Of a stretch of 9,740 bases of DNA, positions 1-6,401 are shown one piece after another; positions within the stretch are counted from its first letter, which is position 1; the number at the start of each line of letters is the position of its first letter. Under the pieces are notes generated by a model. It was given only the letters and a program-made list of their open reading frames with translations, had not been told where the DNA came from and ran no database searches. The stretch spans positions 1-9,740 of the forward strand of contig JAAZNJ010000058.1 of the NCBI GenBank assembly GCA_012798335.1, given 5' to 3'. The stretch is from Candidatus Woesearchaeota archaeon (lineage in GTDB: Archaea > Nanobdellota > Nanobdellia > Pacearchaeales > GW2011-AR1). Position numbers and translations under genes: made by a program.

Positions 1-333
1 AAAATAATAGTCTGGCTTGATATTAAACTCTTTTTGAGAAATTTCTAAAGGATTTATCTCTTTCGGTTCTTCAATTTCTGTTTTTGGTTTCTTTTTTATT
101 TCTTCTTGATTTGGTACAGGAACATTAGGTTCTTCTGGTTCTTCCCCATCCATCATAGAAGGTTGTAATTCTTCATCTTCTCCAAATTCTGATATCGCAT
201 TTTTTATTTCTGCTTGTTTCATTGCTTCATCTATATCTTTTGGATTTGCACCTGACTCAGACAATATCTTTTTTATTTCTTCATCAGATTTTCCTTCTTT
301 TTTTAAATTTAATACTTGATCTAAATATCCCAT
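1..333 (-). CDS. Hypothetical acidic protein, N-terminal part (runs off left edge)
   Basis: The frame opens with ATG at 333-331 and stays open for 111 codons to the left edge, so the C-terminus is missing. Residues 1-45 look like a short helical module (MGYLDQVLNLKKEGKSDEEI, then a second helix after SGANPKDIDEAM). The pattern 'helix, G-x-S-x-x-E-I, G-x-x-P-x-x-I-x-x-A' resembles small helix-turn-helix modules I remember from DPANN hypothetical proteins, but I cannot name a family. Residues 47-95 are acidic, proline- and lysine-rich and probably disordered. No signal peptide or membrane segment is seen, so it is probably cytoplasmic. Its start lies 1 nt beyond the stop of the upstream minus-strand gene (335-727), so the two are almost certainly co-transcribed. 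Being divergent from the pilus genes hints at an accessory role. The gene is well supported; its function is unknown. Confidence 0.8.
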   Translation of the reverse strand, partial: MGYLDQVLNLKKEGKSDEEIKKILSESGANPKDIDEAMKQAEIKNAISEFGEDEELQPSMMDGEEPEEPNVPVPNQEEIKKKPKTEIEEPKEINPLEISQKEFNIKPDYYF

Positions 334-334
334 A

Positions 335-727
335 TTATTTTTTTATATCTAAATTAGAAGAACTCTCTTTTTTAATTTTTTCTTCTTGAAAATATTTCTC
401 TAATTCTTTTTTTGTAACTAATTCTAAAGGATTAAACATTTTTGCATGTCTATAAAGAATTTCTATATCTTCTTTTTTTGCAAATTTTGAAAATTCTGAA
501 GAAATTACCTCTAAAAATCGAGAAATACTTTTTATCTCTTCTTTTAATTTTTCTAACTCTTTTTTTAAATCTAAAATTCTTAAAGAAGTAGAATCTTTTA
601 CTTCTAATAAATTCTGATTTAAAAGGAAAATTTGATCTTTTATAATCCTCTCTTTTTCTTCAATATTTCTTATTTTGGAATTTACTAAAGAAAAATCTTC
701 ATTGATAAATCCTGGATTATTTTCCAT
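335..727 (-). CDS. Coiled-coil protein, possibly an ArlC/FlaC-like pilus accessory factor
   Basis: A complete 130-residue protein with ATG at 727-725 and TAA at 337-335. Residues about 14-75 are strongly charged with heptad-like hydrophobic spacing (including LDLKKELEKLKEEIKSI), indicating a long coiled coil. Residues 82-115 (KKEDIEILYRHAKMFNPLEL, then VTKKELEKYF) form a compact helical tail. A coiled coil followed by an LY...NP motif weakly recalls the archaellum accessory protein FlaC/ArlC, whose family ends in an LYE-x-V-...-NPF-type motif. That is only a suggestion. No signal peptide or membrane helix is seen, so the protein is cytoplasmic or peripheral. It is divergent from the secretion ATPase and directly precedes the partial gene at 1-333. 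Its ATG has a TTTAAACTT box 27 bases upstream and no Shine-Dalgarno site, supporting both this start and a leaderless transcript. Confidence 0.8.
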   Translation of the reverse strand: MENNPGFINEDFSLVNSKIRNIEEKERIIKDQIFLLNQNLLEVKDSTSLRILDLKKELEKLKEEIKSISRFLEVISSEFSKFAKKEDIEILYRHAKMFNPLELVTKKELEKYFQEEKIKKESSSNLDIKK

Positions 728-744
728 AAAATATATATAAAAAA

Positions 745-754
745 TAAGTTTAAA
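745..754 (-). promoter_or_regulatory. TATA-like box for the minus-strand operon
   Basis: On the minus strand the sequence reads TTTAAACTTA from 754 to 745. Its first base is 27 bases before the A of the ATG at 727. This is the expected TATA-box distance if the transcript starts at or next to the start codon (leaderless). It is preceded by an A-rich ACAAA segment where a BRE would sit. The plus-strand ATPase gene has the same nine bases at the same distance. Confidence 0.5.
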
Positions 755-780
755 TTTGTTTGCTATTTAATACAAAATAT

Positions 781-789
781 TTTAAACTT
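781..789 (+). promoter_or_regulatory. TATA-like box for the secretion ATPase operon
   Basis: TTTAAACTT begins exactly 27 bases before the ATG at 808, with an A-rich ACAAAATAT just upstream. No Shine-Dalgarno-like sequence lies between box and ATG. This fits an archaeal promoter giving a leaderless or nearly leaderless mRNA. It is an inverted copy of the box at 745-754, with 26 bases between the two. Confidence 0.55.
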
Positions 790-807
790 CTTTATCCATC
801 TTTTTAA

Positions 808-3150
808 ATGGCAGAAGAAAAAGATTTGAAAAAGAATAATTCTCTAACAAATAATAAAGACAATAATATAGAAAATCCTTCTTCAACATTATACTCTTAT
901 GAGGTGAGAAAAGAAGGGGGGGAAGATGTTCTTTATATTAATTATTTTGGTTCTCCCTATGTTCCAAGTATAGCAGATTATTCAGAAGTAATGAATAAAG
1001 TTGTAGATATATTATTAGAAACACCTAATGTCTCTAGAATAATTTTAAGTCAGCAAAAAAACTATAATTATGATTTTCAAGAAACAAAAGCTTTAATTGA
1101 ATTGTCCCAATTTTATAATTATTTAGTCAAACAAGAAAAAATTCTTTCTATAAACAAAATTTCTCCTCTTAATACCAATTTATTCACAGAGAGATACAAC
1201 CAATTATTCAAATTTTTAATTTTATTAAAAAAAGACCCTATTTCTTCCTTTTTTGAATTAAAAAAAATGATTATAGAAACTAAAATAAAATTACAAAAGA
1301 CAGATTTATTTTCAAAACAAGATATTGAAAATTATCTTTTTCTTTTAAATAAAATATTATCTCTCATGGAGAATTTATACCTAATAAAAAGTTTGTCTCC
1401 ATATTTTGATTCTTATAAAAATGGGGAAAGAGAAATTTATAATCTTATTTTTAAACCAGATATTATCCCGAATTTTACCTTAACACGATTAATCTCAGAT
1501 ATCCCAAAAGATGCTGAGATAATTGACCAGTATACAATAGGGGAAGATGAAGACACTTCTGTTGTGACAATTTTAAAAAATAAAAATGAAACAACTCTTT
1601 TTTATCATTTGATACCTCCTGAAAACTCTTTAGAAGAGGAACAGATCTTGCTTTTAGAATTAGCTAGAGAAGTTTTAATGGAGCATCAGCCAAAAGCAGA
1701 AGAATTTACAGATGTTTCTAGGATAAGGCAGGTTTTTTTTAATATCTCAAAAGATTTATTACAAGATTTATCTCAAGCAAAAAATATAACCTTAGATTAT
1801 TCTATTTTAAACAAATTAGCTTCTATTCTTGTTAGACAAACGATTGGTTTTGGTTTAATTGAAGTTTTATTACAAGATAAAAAAATACAAGATATAATGT
1901 TAAATTCACCAATCCCAAAGACTAATATTTTTATAAATCATGAAGATTATAATGAATGTTTGACTAATATTCTACCTAGTCAGTCTGATGTTGATTCTTG
2001 GGCTGCTAAATTTAGAATGATTTCTGGAAGACCTTTAGATGAGTCAAATCCTATATTAGATACTCAGTTGGAAATAGGGAAGATAAGAGCAAGAATTGCT
2101 ATAATACAAAATCCTTTATCTCCTGATGGAATAGCTTATGCGATAAGAAAACATAGAGAAGAACCTTGGACATTGCCTTTGTTTATACAAAACAAAATGA
2201 TTAACTCTTTTACTGCTGGATTATTAAGTTTTTTAATTGATGGTGGAAGGACTGTTTTAATTGCAGGTACAAGAGGTTCTGGTAAATCTTCTCTTTTAGG
2301 AAGTTTAATGTTAGAAATACTTCCAAAGAATAGGATTATTGTTGTTGAAGACTCTTTAGAATTGCCTATAGAATCTTTAAGAGAATTGGGTTTTAATGTT
2401 TTAAGAATGAAAGTTAGATCTGCTTTATTAACAAATACAACAGAAGTTTCTGCTGATGATGGAATAAGAACAAGTTTAAGATTAGGAGATTCTTGTTTAA
2501 TTGTTGGAGAAGTTAGAAGTGTTGAAGCTAAAGCTTTGTATGAAGCAATGAGAGTAGGAGCACTAGCAAATGTTGTTGCAGGTACAATTCATGGTGCTTC
2601 TCCTTATGCTGTTTTTGATAGAGTTGTAAATGATTTAGAAGTTCCTACAACTAGCTTTAAAGCAACAGATATAATTGTTATTTGTAATCCAATAAAAAGT
2701 GCAGATGGTTTGCATTCCAAAAGAAGAGTTGTGCAAGTTTCAGAAGTTAGAAAACATTGGGTAAATGATCCTATTTCTGAAAAAGGTTTTATCAATCTTC
2801 TTAATTATAATATTGAAAAAGATGAATTAGAGATAACTCCCGAGTTAATTAATGGAGATAGTGAAATTATAAAAGAAATTGCTTCAAATGTTCAAGATTG
2901 GGTTGGAGATTGGGATGCTGTTTATGATAATATTCTTTTAAGAGCAAAAGTAAAACAAGAATTAGTAGATTCTGCAGAAAGAATAAAAAATAATAAACTT
3001 TTAGAAGCTAAATTTAATGTGCTTGCAAATCAGGCATTTCATGAAATTTCTGATAAAGTGAGAGAAGAAGATGGAAAACTTTCATCAGAAAAAGTTTTTT
3101 CATTATGGAAAAAATGGCTTGATAATCAAATTTCTTTGAATAACTTTTAA
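808..3150 (+). CDS. Archaeal type II/IV secretion (pilus assembly) ATPase, VirB11/TadA/CpaF family
   Basis: This 780-residue cytoplasmic ATPase would drive pilus assembly or protein export with the TadC-like protein encoded next. Residues 29-90 (YEVRKEGGEDVLYINY, YVPSIADYSEVM, VSRII) and about 220-320 match the N-terminal regions I know from archaeal pilus ATPases. About 355-450 form the N2 domain (QDIMLNSP, then FRMISGRPLDESNP and RARIA, probable arginine-finger region). The RecA-like domain has Walker A GTRGSGKSS at 487-495 (K493), an Asp box VVEDSLELP from 512, Walker B SCLIVGEVRS at 562-571 (E568) and a His box AGTIHG ending at 596 (H595). All key residues are present, so it should be active. 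The following EAMRVGALANVVAGTIHG and TSFKATDI stretches are typical of the archaeal branch. The start is fixed by the TATA-like box at -27. Whether it builds a pilus or a secretion complex cannot be told from the ATPase alone. Confidence 0.95.
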   Translation: MAEEKDLKKNNSLTNNKDNNIENPSSTLYSYEVRKEGGEDVLYINYFGSPYVPSIADYSEVMNKVVDILLETPNVSRIILSQQKNYNYDFQETKALIELSQFYNYLVKQEKILSINKISPLNTNLFTERYNQLFKFLILLKKDPISSFFELKKMIIETKIKLQKTDLFSKQDIENYLFLLNKILSLMENLYLIKSLSPYFDSYKNGEREIYNLIFKPDIIPNFTLTRLISDIPKDAEIIDQYTIGEDEDTSVVTILKNKNETTLFYHLIPPENSLEEEQILLLELAREVLMEHQPKAEEFTDVSRIRQVFFNISKDLLQDLSQAKNITLDYSILNKLASILVRQTIGFGLIEVLLQDKKIQDIMLNSPIPKTNIFINHEDYNECLTNILPSQSDVDSWAAKFRMISGRPLDESNPILDTQLEIGKIRARIAIIQNPLSPDGIAYAIRKHREEPWTLPLFIQNKMINSFTAGLLSFLIDGGRTVLIAGTRGSGKSSLLGSLMLEILPKNRIIVVEDSLELPIESLRELGFNVLRMKVRSALLTNTTEVSADDGIRTSLRLGDSCLIVGEVRSVEAKALYEAMRVGALANVVAGTIHGASPYAVFDRVVNDLEVPTTSFKATDIIVICNPIKSADGLHSKRRVVQVSEVRKHWVNDPISEKGFINLLNYNIEKDELEITPELINGDSEIIKEIASNVQDWVGDWDAVYDNILLRAKVKQELVDSAERIKNNKLLEAKFNVLANQAFHEISDKVREEDGKLSSEKVFSLWKKWLDNQISLNNF

Positions 3151-3170
3151 TTTTCTAAACATTTATTAAT

Positions 3171-3189
3171 CTTTTTTTCTTTTTTATTC
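3171..3189 (+). terminator. Possible T-rich archaeal terminator between ATPase and platform gene
   Basis: A pyrimidine run of mainly T (CTTTTTTTCTTTTTTATTC) begins 21 bases after the ATPase stop. Archaeal termination commonly occurs at oligo-T tracts without a hairpin, so some transcripts may end here. However, the next gene is functionally coupled and only 56 bases away, so readthrough is likely. A TTTATTAAT at 3162-3170, just before the tract, could instead be a TATA box for the next gene. Confidence 0.25.
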
Positions 3190-3198
3190 TTATATAAA

Positions 3199-3203
3199 GA
3201 GGG
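3199..3203 (+). promoter_or_regulatory. Possible Shine-Dalgarno site of the TadC-like gene
   Basis: GAGGG ends three bases before the ATG at 3207. It could pair with the CCUCC-type 3' end of archaeal 16S rRNA, although the spacing is shorter than usual. It is one of only two candidate Shine-Dalgarno sites in the window; most starts here have none. TATATAAA at 3191-3198 is too close to the ATG to be its TATA box. Confidence 0.35.
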
Positions 3204-3206
3204 ATT

Positions 3207-5381
3207 ATGGAAGACAAAAAAATAGATATTCATGATATAATTGAAAAGCATTCTCAAAGATTACAAAGAGATTTAGATTACTTTAATAATATAAAAAAAT
3301 CTTCTTATAGTAAATCTTATGAATCCTTTAAAAAAGAAATAAGTCCAGAACCATCTAATTATGAAAAATGGTGTATTTCTTTAGGCCAAATTATAAAACT
3401 TAAAATCTCAAAAAAAGAGGAAGAAGAAATTCAAAAAAAATTAGATATTGCTCATTTAGATATAGAGCCTTGGCATACTGTTACTTTAGCATTTATTTCT
3501 TTTTTATTAATCTTTTTTTTAGGACTAATATTTTGTTTTGCTGTTTCATATTTAACAAACACCTCTTTTCCATTTGGTCTTTTTATTATGATATGCATTG
3601 TTGGTGTTTTTTCTTATAGTTTTTTGAAGAATTATCCTGATAGAATTGCCAATAAATGGAGACTAAAAGCTTCTTCACAAATGGTTCCTGCTATTCTTTA
3701 TGTTGTTATTTATATGAGACATACTTCTAATTTAGAAAAAGCTATTTCATTTGCATCAGAACATTTAGAATATCCTTTAAATTTGGATTTTAAAAAAATA
3801 TTTTATGATGTTGAAATAGGAAAATTTTCAACCATTAAAGAAAGTTTAGATAATTATCTTTCTATATGGAGGGATTATTCTCCTCAGTTTATTGAATCAT
3901 TCAATCTTATTGAAAGTAGTCTATTTGAACCTAATGAAGAAAAAAGAATTGACATTTTAGAAAAATCTTTGCAAGTAGTTTTAGATGGTACTTATGATAA
4001 GATGTTAAAATTTACTCATGAAGTAAGAAGCCCTTTGACTAATGTTTATATGTTGGGGGTTATATTGCCAACTCTTGCTATTGCTTTATTACCAATGGCT
4101 AATATACTTTTGCAGAATCAATTAAAAACCTCTCATGTTTTTGTTTTGTTTAATCTAATAGTCCCTTTTCTTGTTTTTTATCTTACTGATAAAATTTTAT
4201 TTTTAAGGCCAGGCGGTCATGGTGAAATATCTTTATTAGAAAAAAATCCTAAATACTACCTGTATAAATCTAGAAAACCTATTGTTAAAGCATTTCTTAT
4301 TTCTTTTCCATTTATTCTTTTGGGATTAATTCCTTTGATTTTTCAATACACTCCTTTGCCTTTATGGTTTAATCTCCAAAGGGATTATACTTTTTCTCAA
4401 TTAGGACTTCCTCTTTTTGGAGAAGACACTTATTTTTTTGGTATAACCGAAGTGGATGGTATAATAAAAGGACCTTATGGAATTGGTGCTATGATTTTAA
4501 GTATATTTTTTATTTTTGGAATAGCTTTATTCTTTTATATATCTTTTAAAGGAAAAACCTCTGAATTAAAAAAAGAAAGGGAAAAAACAAAAGAGTTAGA
4601 AATTGAATTTAACAATTCTTTATTTCAGTTAGGAAATAAACTTGGAAATGGAACACCTTTAGAAATAGCCTTTGGAAAAGTTGCAGAAGACACAAAAGGA
4701 TTGAGGACAGAAGATTTTTTCAAAAAAACTAATTATAATATAACCCAAATGGGAATGAGCGTAGAACAAGCCTTATTTGATAATAAAAGAGGGGTTTTGA
4801 TATATTATCCTTCAAGTTTGGTTTCTACTAGTATGAAAATTCTTGTTGAATCTTCTAAAAAAGGCTCAACAATTGCGGCTTTGAGTTTAGTTAATCTTTC
4901 TCAATATGTAAAGAATTTTTATAAGATAACTGACAGACTTAAAGATTTGCTTTCAGAAATTGTTTCAGACATGAAGAGTAATATGACTTTTTTAGCACCT
5001 ATACTCTCAGGAATAATTGTAGGATTATCTATGATGATGAGTTCTATTTTAAGTTATATTTCTACTATTAGTAATAATTTTTCAGATGTTTCTTCTTCAC
5101 AATTTGGGAATATAGGTTCAATATTAAAGATGTTTGAAGGAACAGACACAATAGCCCCTTATTTTTTGCAAATAATCGTTGGAATCTATCTTATAGAAAT
5201 AGTTTTTATATTGACAAAAACGCTTGTTGTTATAGATTCTGGGGAAGATAAATTGGATCAAATTTATTTAACAGGAATGAACTTAAAGAAAGCAATATTT
5301 TTCTATTCTATAATTGCAATAATCTCTTCTATAGCCTTGTCATTCTTAAGCTCTTTTGTTCTTTCTGGTTTGATTCAATAA
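3207..5381 (+). CDS. TadC/GspF-like pilus platform membrane protein with duplicated T2SF domains
   Basis: This 724-residue integral membrane protein is the likely inner platform on which the upstream ATPase acts. Residues 1-85 are a charged cytoplasmic N-terminus. I count about nine membrane segments, near 92-115, 122-140, 281-301, 309-329, 362-380, 426-447, 594-618, 652-672 and 695-718. Two T2SF-type units are visible. The first (about 155-300) starts QMVPAILYVVIYMRHTSNLE and ends in the 281-301 helix. The second (about 470-618) starts FQLGNKLGNGTPLEIAFGKV and ends before the helix at 594-618. The two-unit, about 700-residue form is what archaeal pilus platforms of this kind usually show; bacterial TadB and TadC are separate, shorter proteins. 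Residues 381-425, between two helices, form a hydrophilic loop. The order ATPase then platform, 56 bases apart, is the standard arrangement. The start at 3207 is the only reasonable one, as the next Met is far inside. Confidence 0.92.
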   Translation: MEDKKIDIHDIIEKHSQRLQRDLDYFNNIKKSSYSKSYESFKKEISPEPSNYEKWCISLGQIIKLKISKKEEEEIQKKLDIAHLDIEPWHTVTLAFISFLLIFFLGLIFCFAVSYLTNTSFPFGLFIMICIVGVFSYSFLKNYPDRIANKWRLKASSQMVPAILYVVIYMRHTSNLEKAISFASEHLEYPLNLDFKKIFYDVEIGKFSTIKESLDNYLSIWRDYSPQFIESFNLIESSLFEPNEEKRIDILEKSLQVVLDGTYDKMLKFTHEVRSPLTNVYMLGVILPTLAIALLPMANILLQNQLKTSHVFVLFNLIVPFLVFYLTDKILFLRPGGHGEISLLEKNPKYYLYKSRKPIVKAFLISFPFILLGLIPLIFQYTPLPLWFNLQRDYTFSQLGLPLFGEDTYFFGITEVDGIIKGPYGIGAMILSIFFIFGIALFFYISFKGKTSELKKEREKTKELEIEFNNSLFQLGNKLGNGTPLEIAFGKVAEDTKGLRTEDFFKKTNYNITQMGMSVEQALFDNKRGVLIYYPSSLVSTSMKILVESSKKGSTIAALSLVNLSQYVKNFYKITDRLKDLLSEIVSDMKSNMTFLAPILSGIIVGLSMMMSSILSYISTISNNFSDVSSSQFGNIGSILKMFEGTDTIAPYFLQIIVGIYLIEIVFILTKTLVVIDSGEDKLDQIYLTGMNLKKAIFFYSIIAIISSIALSFLSSFVLSGLIQ

Positions 5382-5402
5382 CCTTTTTCTTAATTAAATA
5401 AA

Positions 5403-5411
5403 TTTATTAAT
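5403..5411 (+). promoter_or_regulatory. TATA-like box before the micro-protein genes
   Basis: TTTATTAAT starts 29 bases before the ATG at 5432, and the intervening sequence has no Shine-Dalgarno site. This fits a leaderless promoter that would transcribe the pilin-like block separately from the ATPase/platform genes. A CCTTTTTCTT tract at 5382-5391 just upstream could end the previous transcript. Confidence 0.4.
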
Positions 5412-5431
5412 TGGTCTTTATTTAATCTTTT

Positions 5432-5584
5432 ATGGAAAAAAGAGCAGTAATGTCTGATTTTATAATTTGGATTTTAATAGCATTATTAATGTTGGCTGTT
5501 TTATTTGTTTTTTATTTTATTTCAAATGGAAAATTAGTTAATCTTTCAGATTCAATTAAATCTTTGTTCTCTTTTGGTAAATAA
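5432..5584 (+). CDS. 50-residue single-pass membrane micro-protein, pilin-like
   Basis: The frame encodes MEKRAVMSDFIIWILIALLM and continues to TAA at 5582-5584, 50 residues in all. Residues 9-30 form one strongly hydrophobic helix. It is preceded by KRA, which could be a minimal class III cleavage site ((K/R)-(G/A)), and followed by a short polar tail (SNGKLVNLSDSIKSLFSFGK). The TATA-like box 29 bases upstream and a stop one base before the next ATG (5586) argue that it is a real gene. It is probably a minor or pseudo-pilin, or a small subunit of the machine. I recall similar MSD-x-IIW-type small proteins next to archaeal pilus ATPases, but no function is known to me. Confidence 0.75.
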   Translation: MEKRAVMSDFIIWILIALLMLAVLFVFYFISNGKLVNLSDSIKSLFSFGK

Positions 5585-5585
5585 A

Positions 5586-5711
5586 ATGGAGATGACCTTT
5601 GACGAAATCATTAAAATTATTTTAGGGCTTTTAGTAGTAGCTGCTATAGGTTTTGGAATCTATTTATCAAGGGATTATATCTCAAGTTTTTTTAATAATC
5701 TTCCCACTTAA
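5586..5711 (+). CDS. 41-residue single-pass membrane micro-protein
   Basis: The frame runs from ATG at 5586 to TAA at 5709-5711 and encodes MEMTFDEIIKIILGLLVVAA followed by a tail ending FFNNLPT. Residues 8-27 are a membrane helix with an acidic N-terminus, and residues 28-41 are short and polar. No K/R-G/A cleavage motif is seen, so it may be an unprocessed membrane subunit rather than a classic pilin. It begins one base after the preceding stop, so translation is probably coupled. A second ATG two codons in (5592) is an alternative start. Function unknown; its place within the pilus block suggests a role in the complex. Confidence 0.65.
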   Translation: MEMTFDEIIKIILGLLVVAAIGFGIYLSRDYISSFFNNLPT

Positions 5712-5717
5712 TTAATA

Positions 5718-5726
5718 TTTAAATTA
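5718..5726 (+). promoter_or_regulatory. Possible TATA-like box before the Cys-rich pilin-like gene
   Basis: TTTAAATTA begins 32 bases before the ATG at 5750, inside the 38-base gap between genes. Spacing and composition fit a leaderless or short-leader promoter. In DNA this AT-rich the match is weak evidence, and the gene may simply be read through from upstream. Confidence 0.3.
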
Positions 5727-5749
5727 AATAAAAGGCGAATAGATTTGAT

Positions 5750-6244
5750 ATGAAAATAAATAAAAATAAAAAAGCAGATTTTTTAGTTAAAAATGTTTTA
5801 GAGATAGTTATTGCTGTTATTGGAATTATGCTTCTTATTTTCTTAGCTGTTAAATTAATGCCTTTAATTTTACCTCCATCTTCTGATAAATATGCAGAAT
5901 CCAGTTTAAATTTGTTATTTGATTCAATTAATAATAATTTAGATCAAGAAAATATTAATGAAATTAATGTATTCATTCCAAATCCTAAAGATTGGTGGTT
6001 TTTTGGAATCTTAAAGGAAAATTCAAATTCTCCTATTAAAGAATGTAAAGAACATCCTTGTATTTGTATATGTTCCAAGGTATTTACATGTACAGATATC
6101 GCTAAAGGAGTTTGTTACCCTTTTGATTTTGGGGATTATAAATTATCTTTTGATTTTGGAGCATTACAAATTTCTTCTAATGGCCTTTTCCTTAAAGTCT
6201 TTTTTGATAGAACAAATAAAATAATAAAAATAACTAAAAAATGA
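5750..6244 (+). CDS. Pilin-like protein with Cys-cluster ectodomain
   Basis: The 164-residue protein begins MKINKNKKADFLVKNVLEIV. KKA at 7-9 followed by a helix (about 16-38) is an archaeal class III signal, cleaved by a PibD/FlaK-type peptidase after the Ala. The rest should lie outside the cell. The ectodomain carries six cysteines at 99, 104, 106, 108, 114 and 122 (spacing C-x4-C-x-C-x-C-x5-C-x7-C). An even number in a tight cluster suggests three disulfides, or less likely a metal site. Residues 123-160 are beta-like (PFDFGDYKLSFDFG, FLKVFFD). The stop overlaps the next start (ATGA at 6241-6244), indicating coupling. It would be a candidate minor pilin or adhesin; no named family is recognised. 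Confidence 0.85.
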   Translation: MKINKNKKADFLVKNVLEIVIAVIGIMLLIFLAVKLMPLILPPSSDKYAESSLNLLFDSINNNLDQENINEINVFIPNPKDWWFFGILKENSNSPIKECKEHPCICICSKVFTCTDIAKGVCYPFDFGDYKLSFDFGALQISSNGLFLKVFFDRTNKIIKITKK

Positions 6245-6342
6245 AATTTGATAATTTTATGGATTACTTTTATTGGATAGCTGTGTTTTTATTAGTCTTA
6301 TTTGGGCTTTATTTTTTATTTAGATACTTGCATATATTTTAA
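6241..6342 (+). CDS. 33-residue single-pass membrane micro-protein
   Basis: ATG at 6241 overlaps the previous TGA in an ATGA arrangement. The frame ends with TAA at 6340-6342 and encodes MKFDNFMDYFYWIAVFLLVL and a short tail ending FRYLHIF. Almost the whole protein is one aromatic-rich membrane helix (about 9-29). No pilin cleavage motif is visible. The start overlap and position between two pilin-like genes support a real gene, but its length leaves doubt. It could be a small stabilising subunit of the membrane complex. Confidence 0.6.
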   Translation: MKFDNFMDYFYWIAVFLLVLFGLYFLFRYLHIF

Positions 6343-6401
6343 TATAACAAAAGATAGATTATGTTTAGTTAGAGAAAATAAAAATAAAAAACAAAAATAA
6401 A

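Noticed and set aside
1733..1740. Eight-T run in the ATPase gene
   Set aside because: Runs of A or T this long are common in DNA of this composition and it lies in a normally read frame (VFFN).
2604..2795. A 63-codon open frame on the minus strand inside the ATPase gene
   Set aside because: It lies wholly opposite the conserved ATPase domain, which explains the sequence, and it has no promoter-like or family signal.
5392..5412. Imperfect inverted repeat around AATTAAATAAATTTATTAATT
   Set aside because: It is only A and T, has one bulge and no loop, and overlaps the likely TATA box. Such repeats are expected by chance in this spacer.
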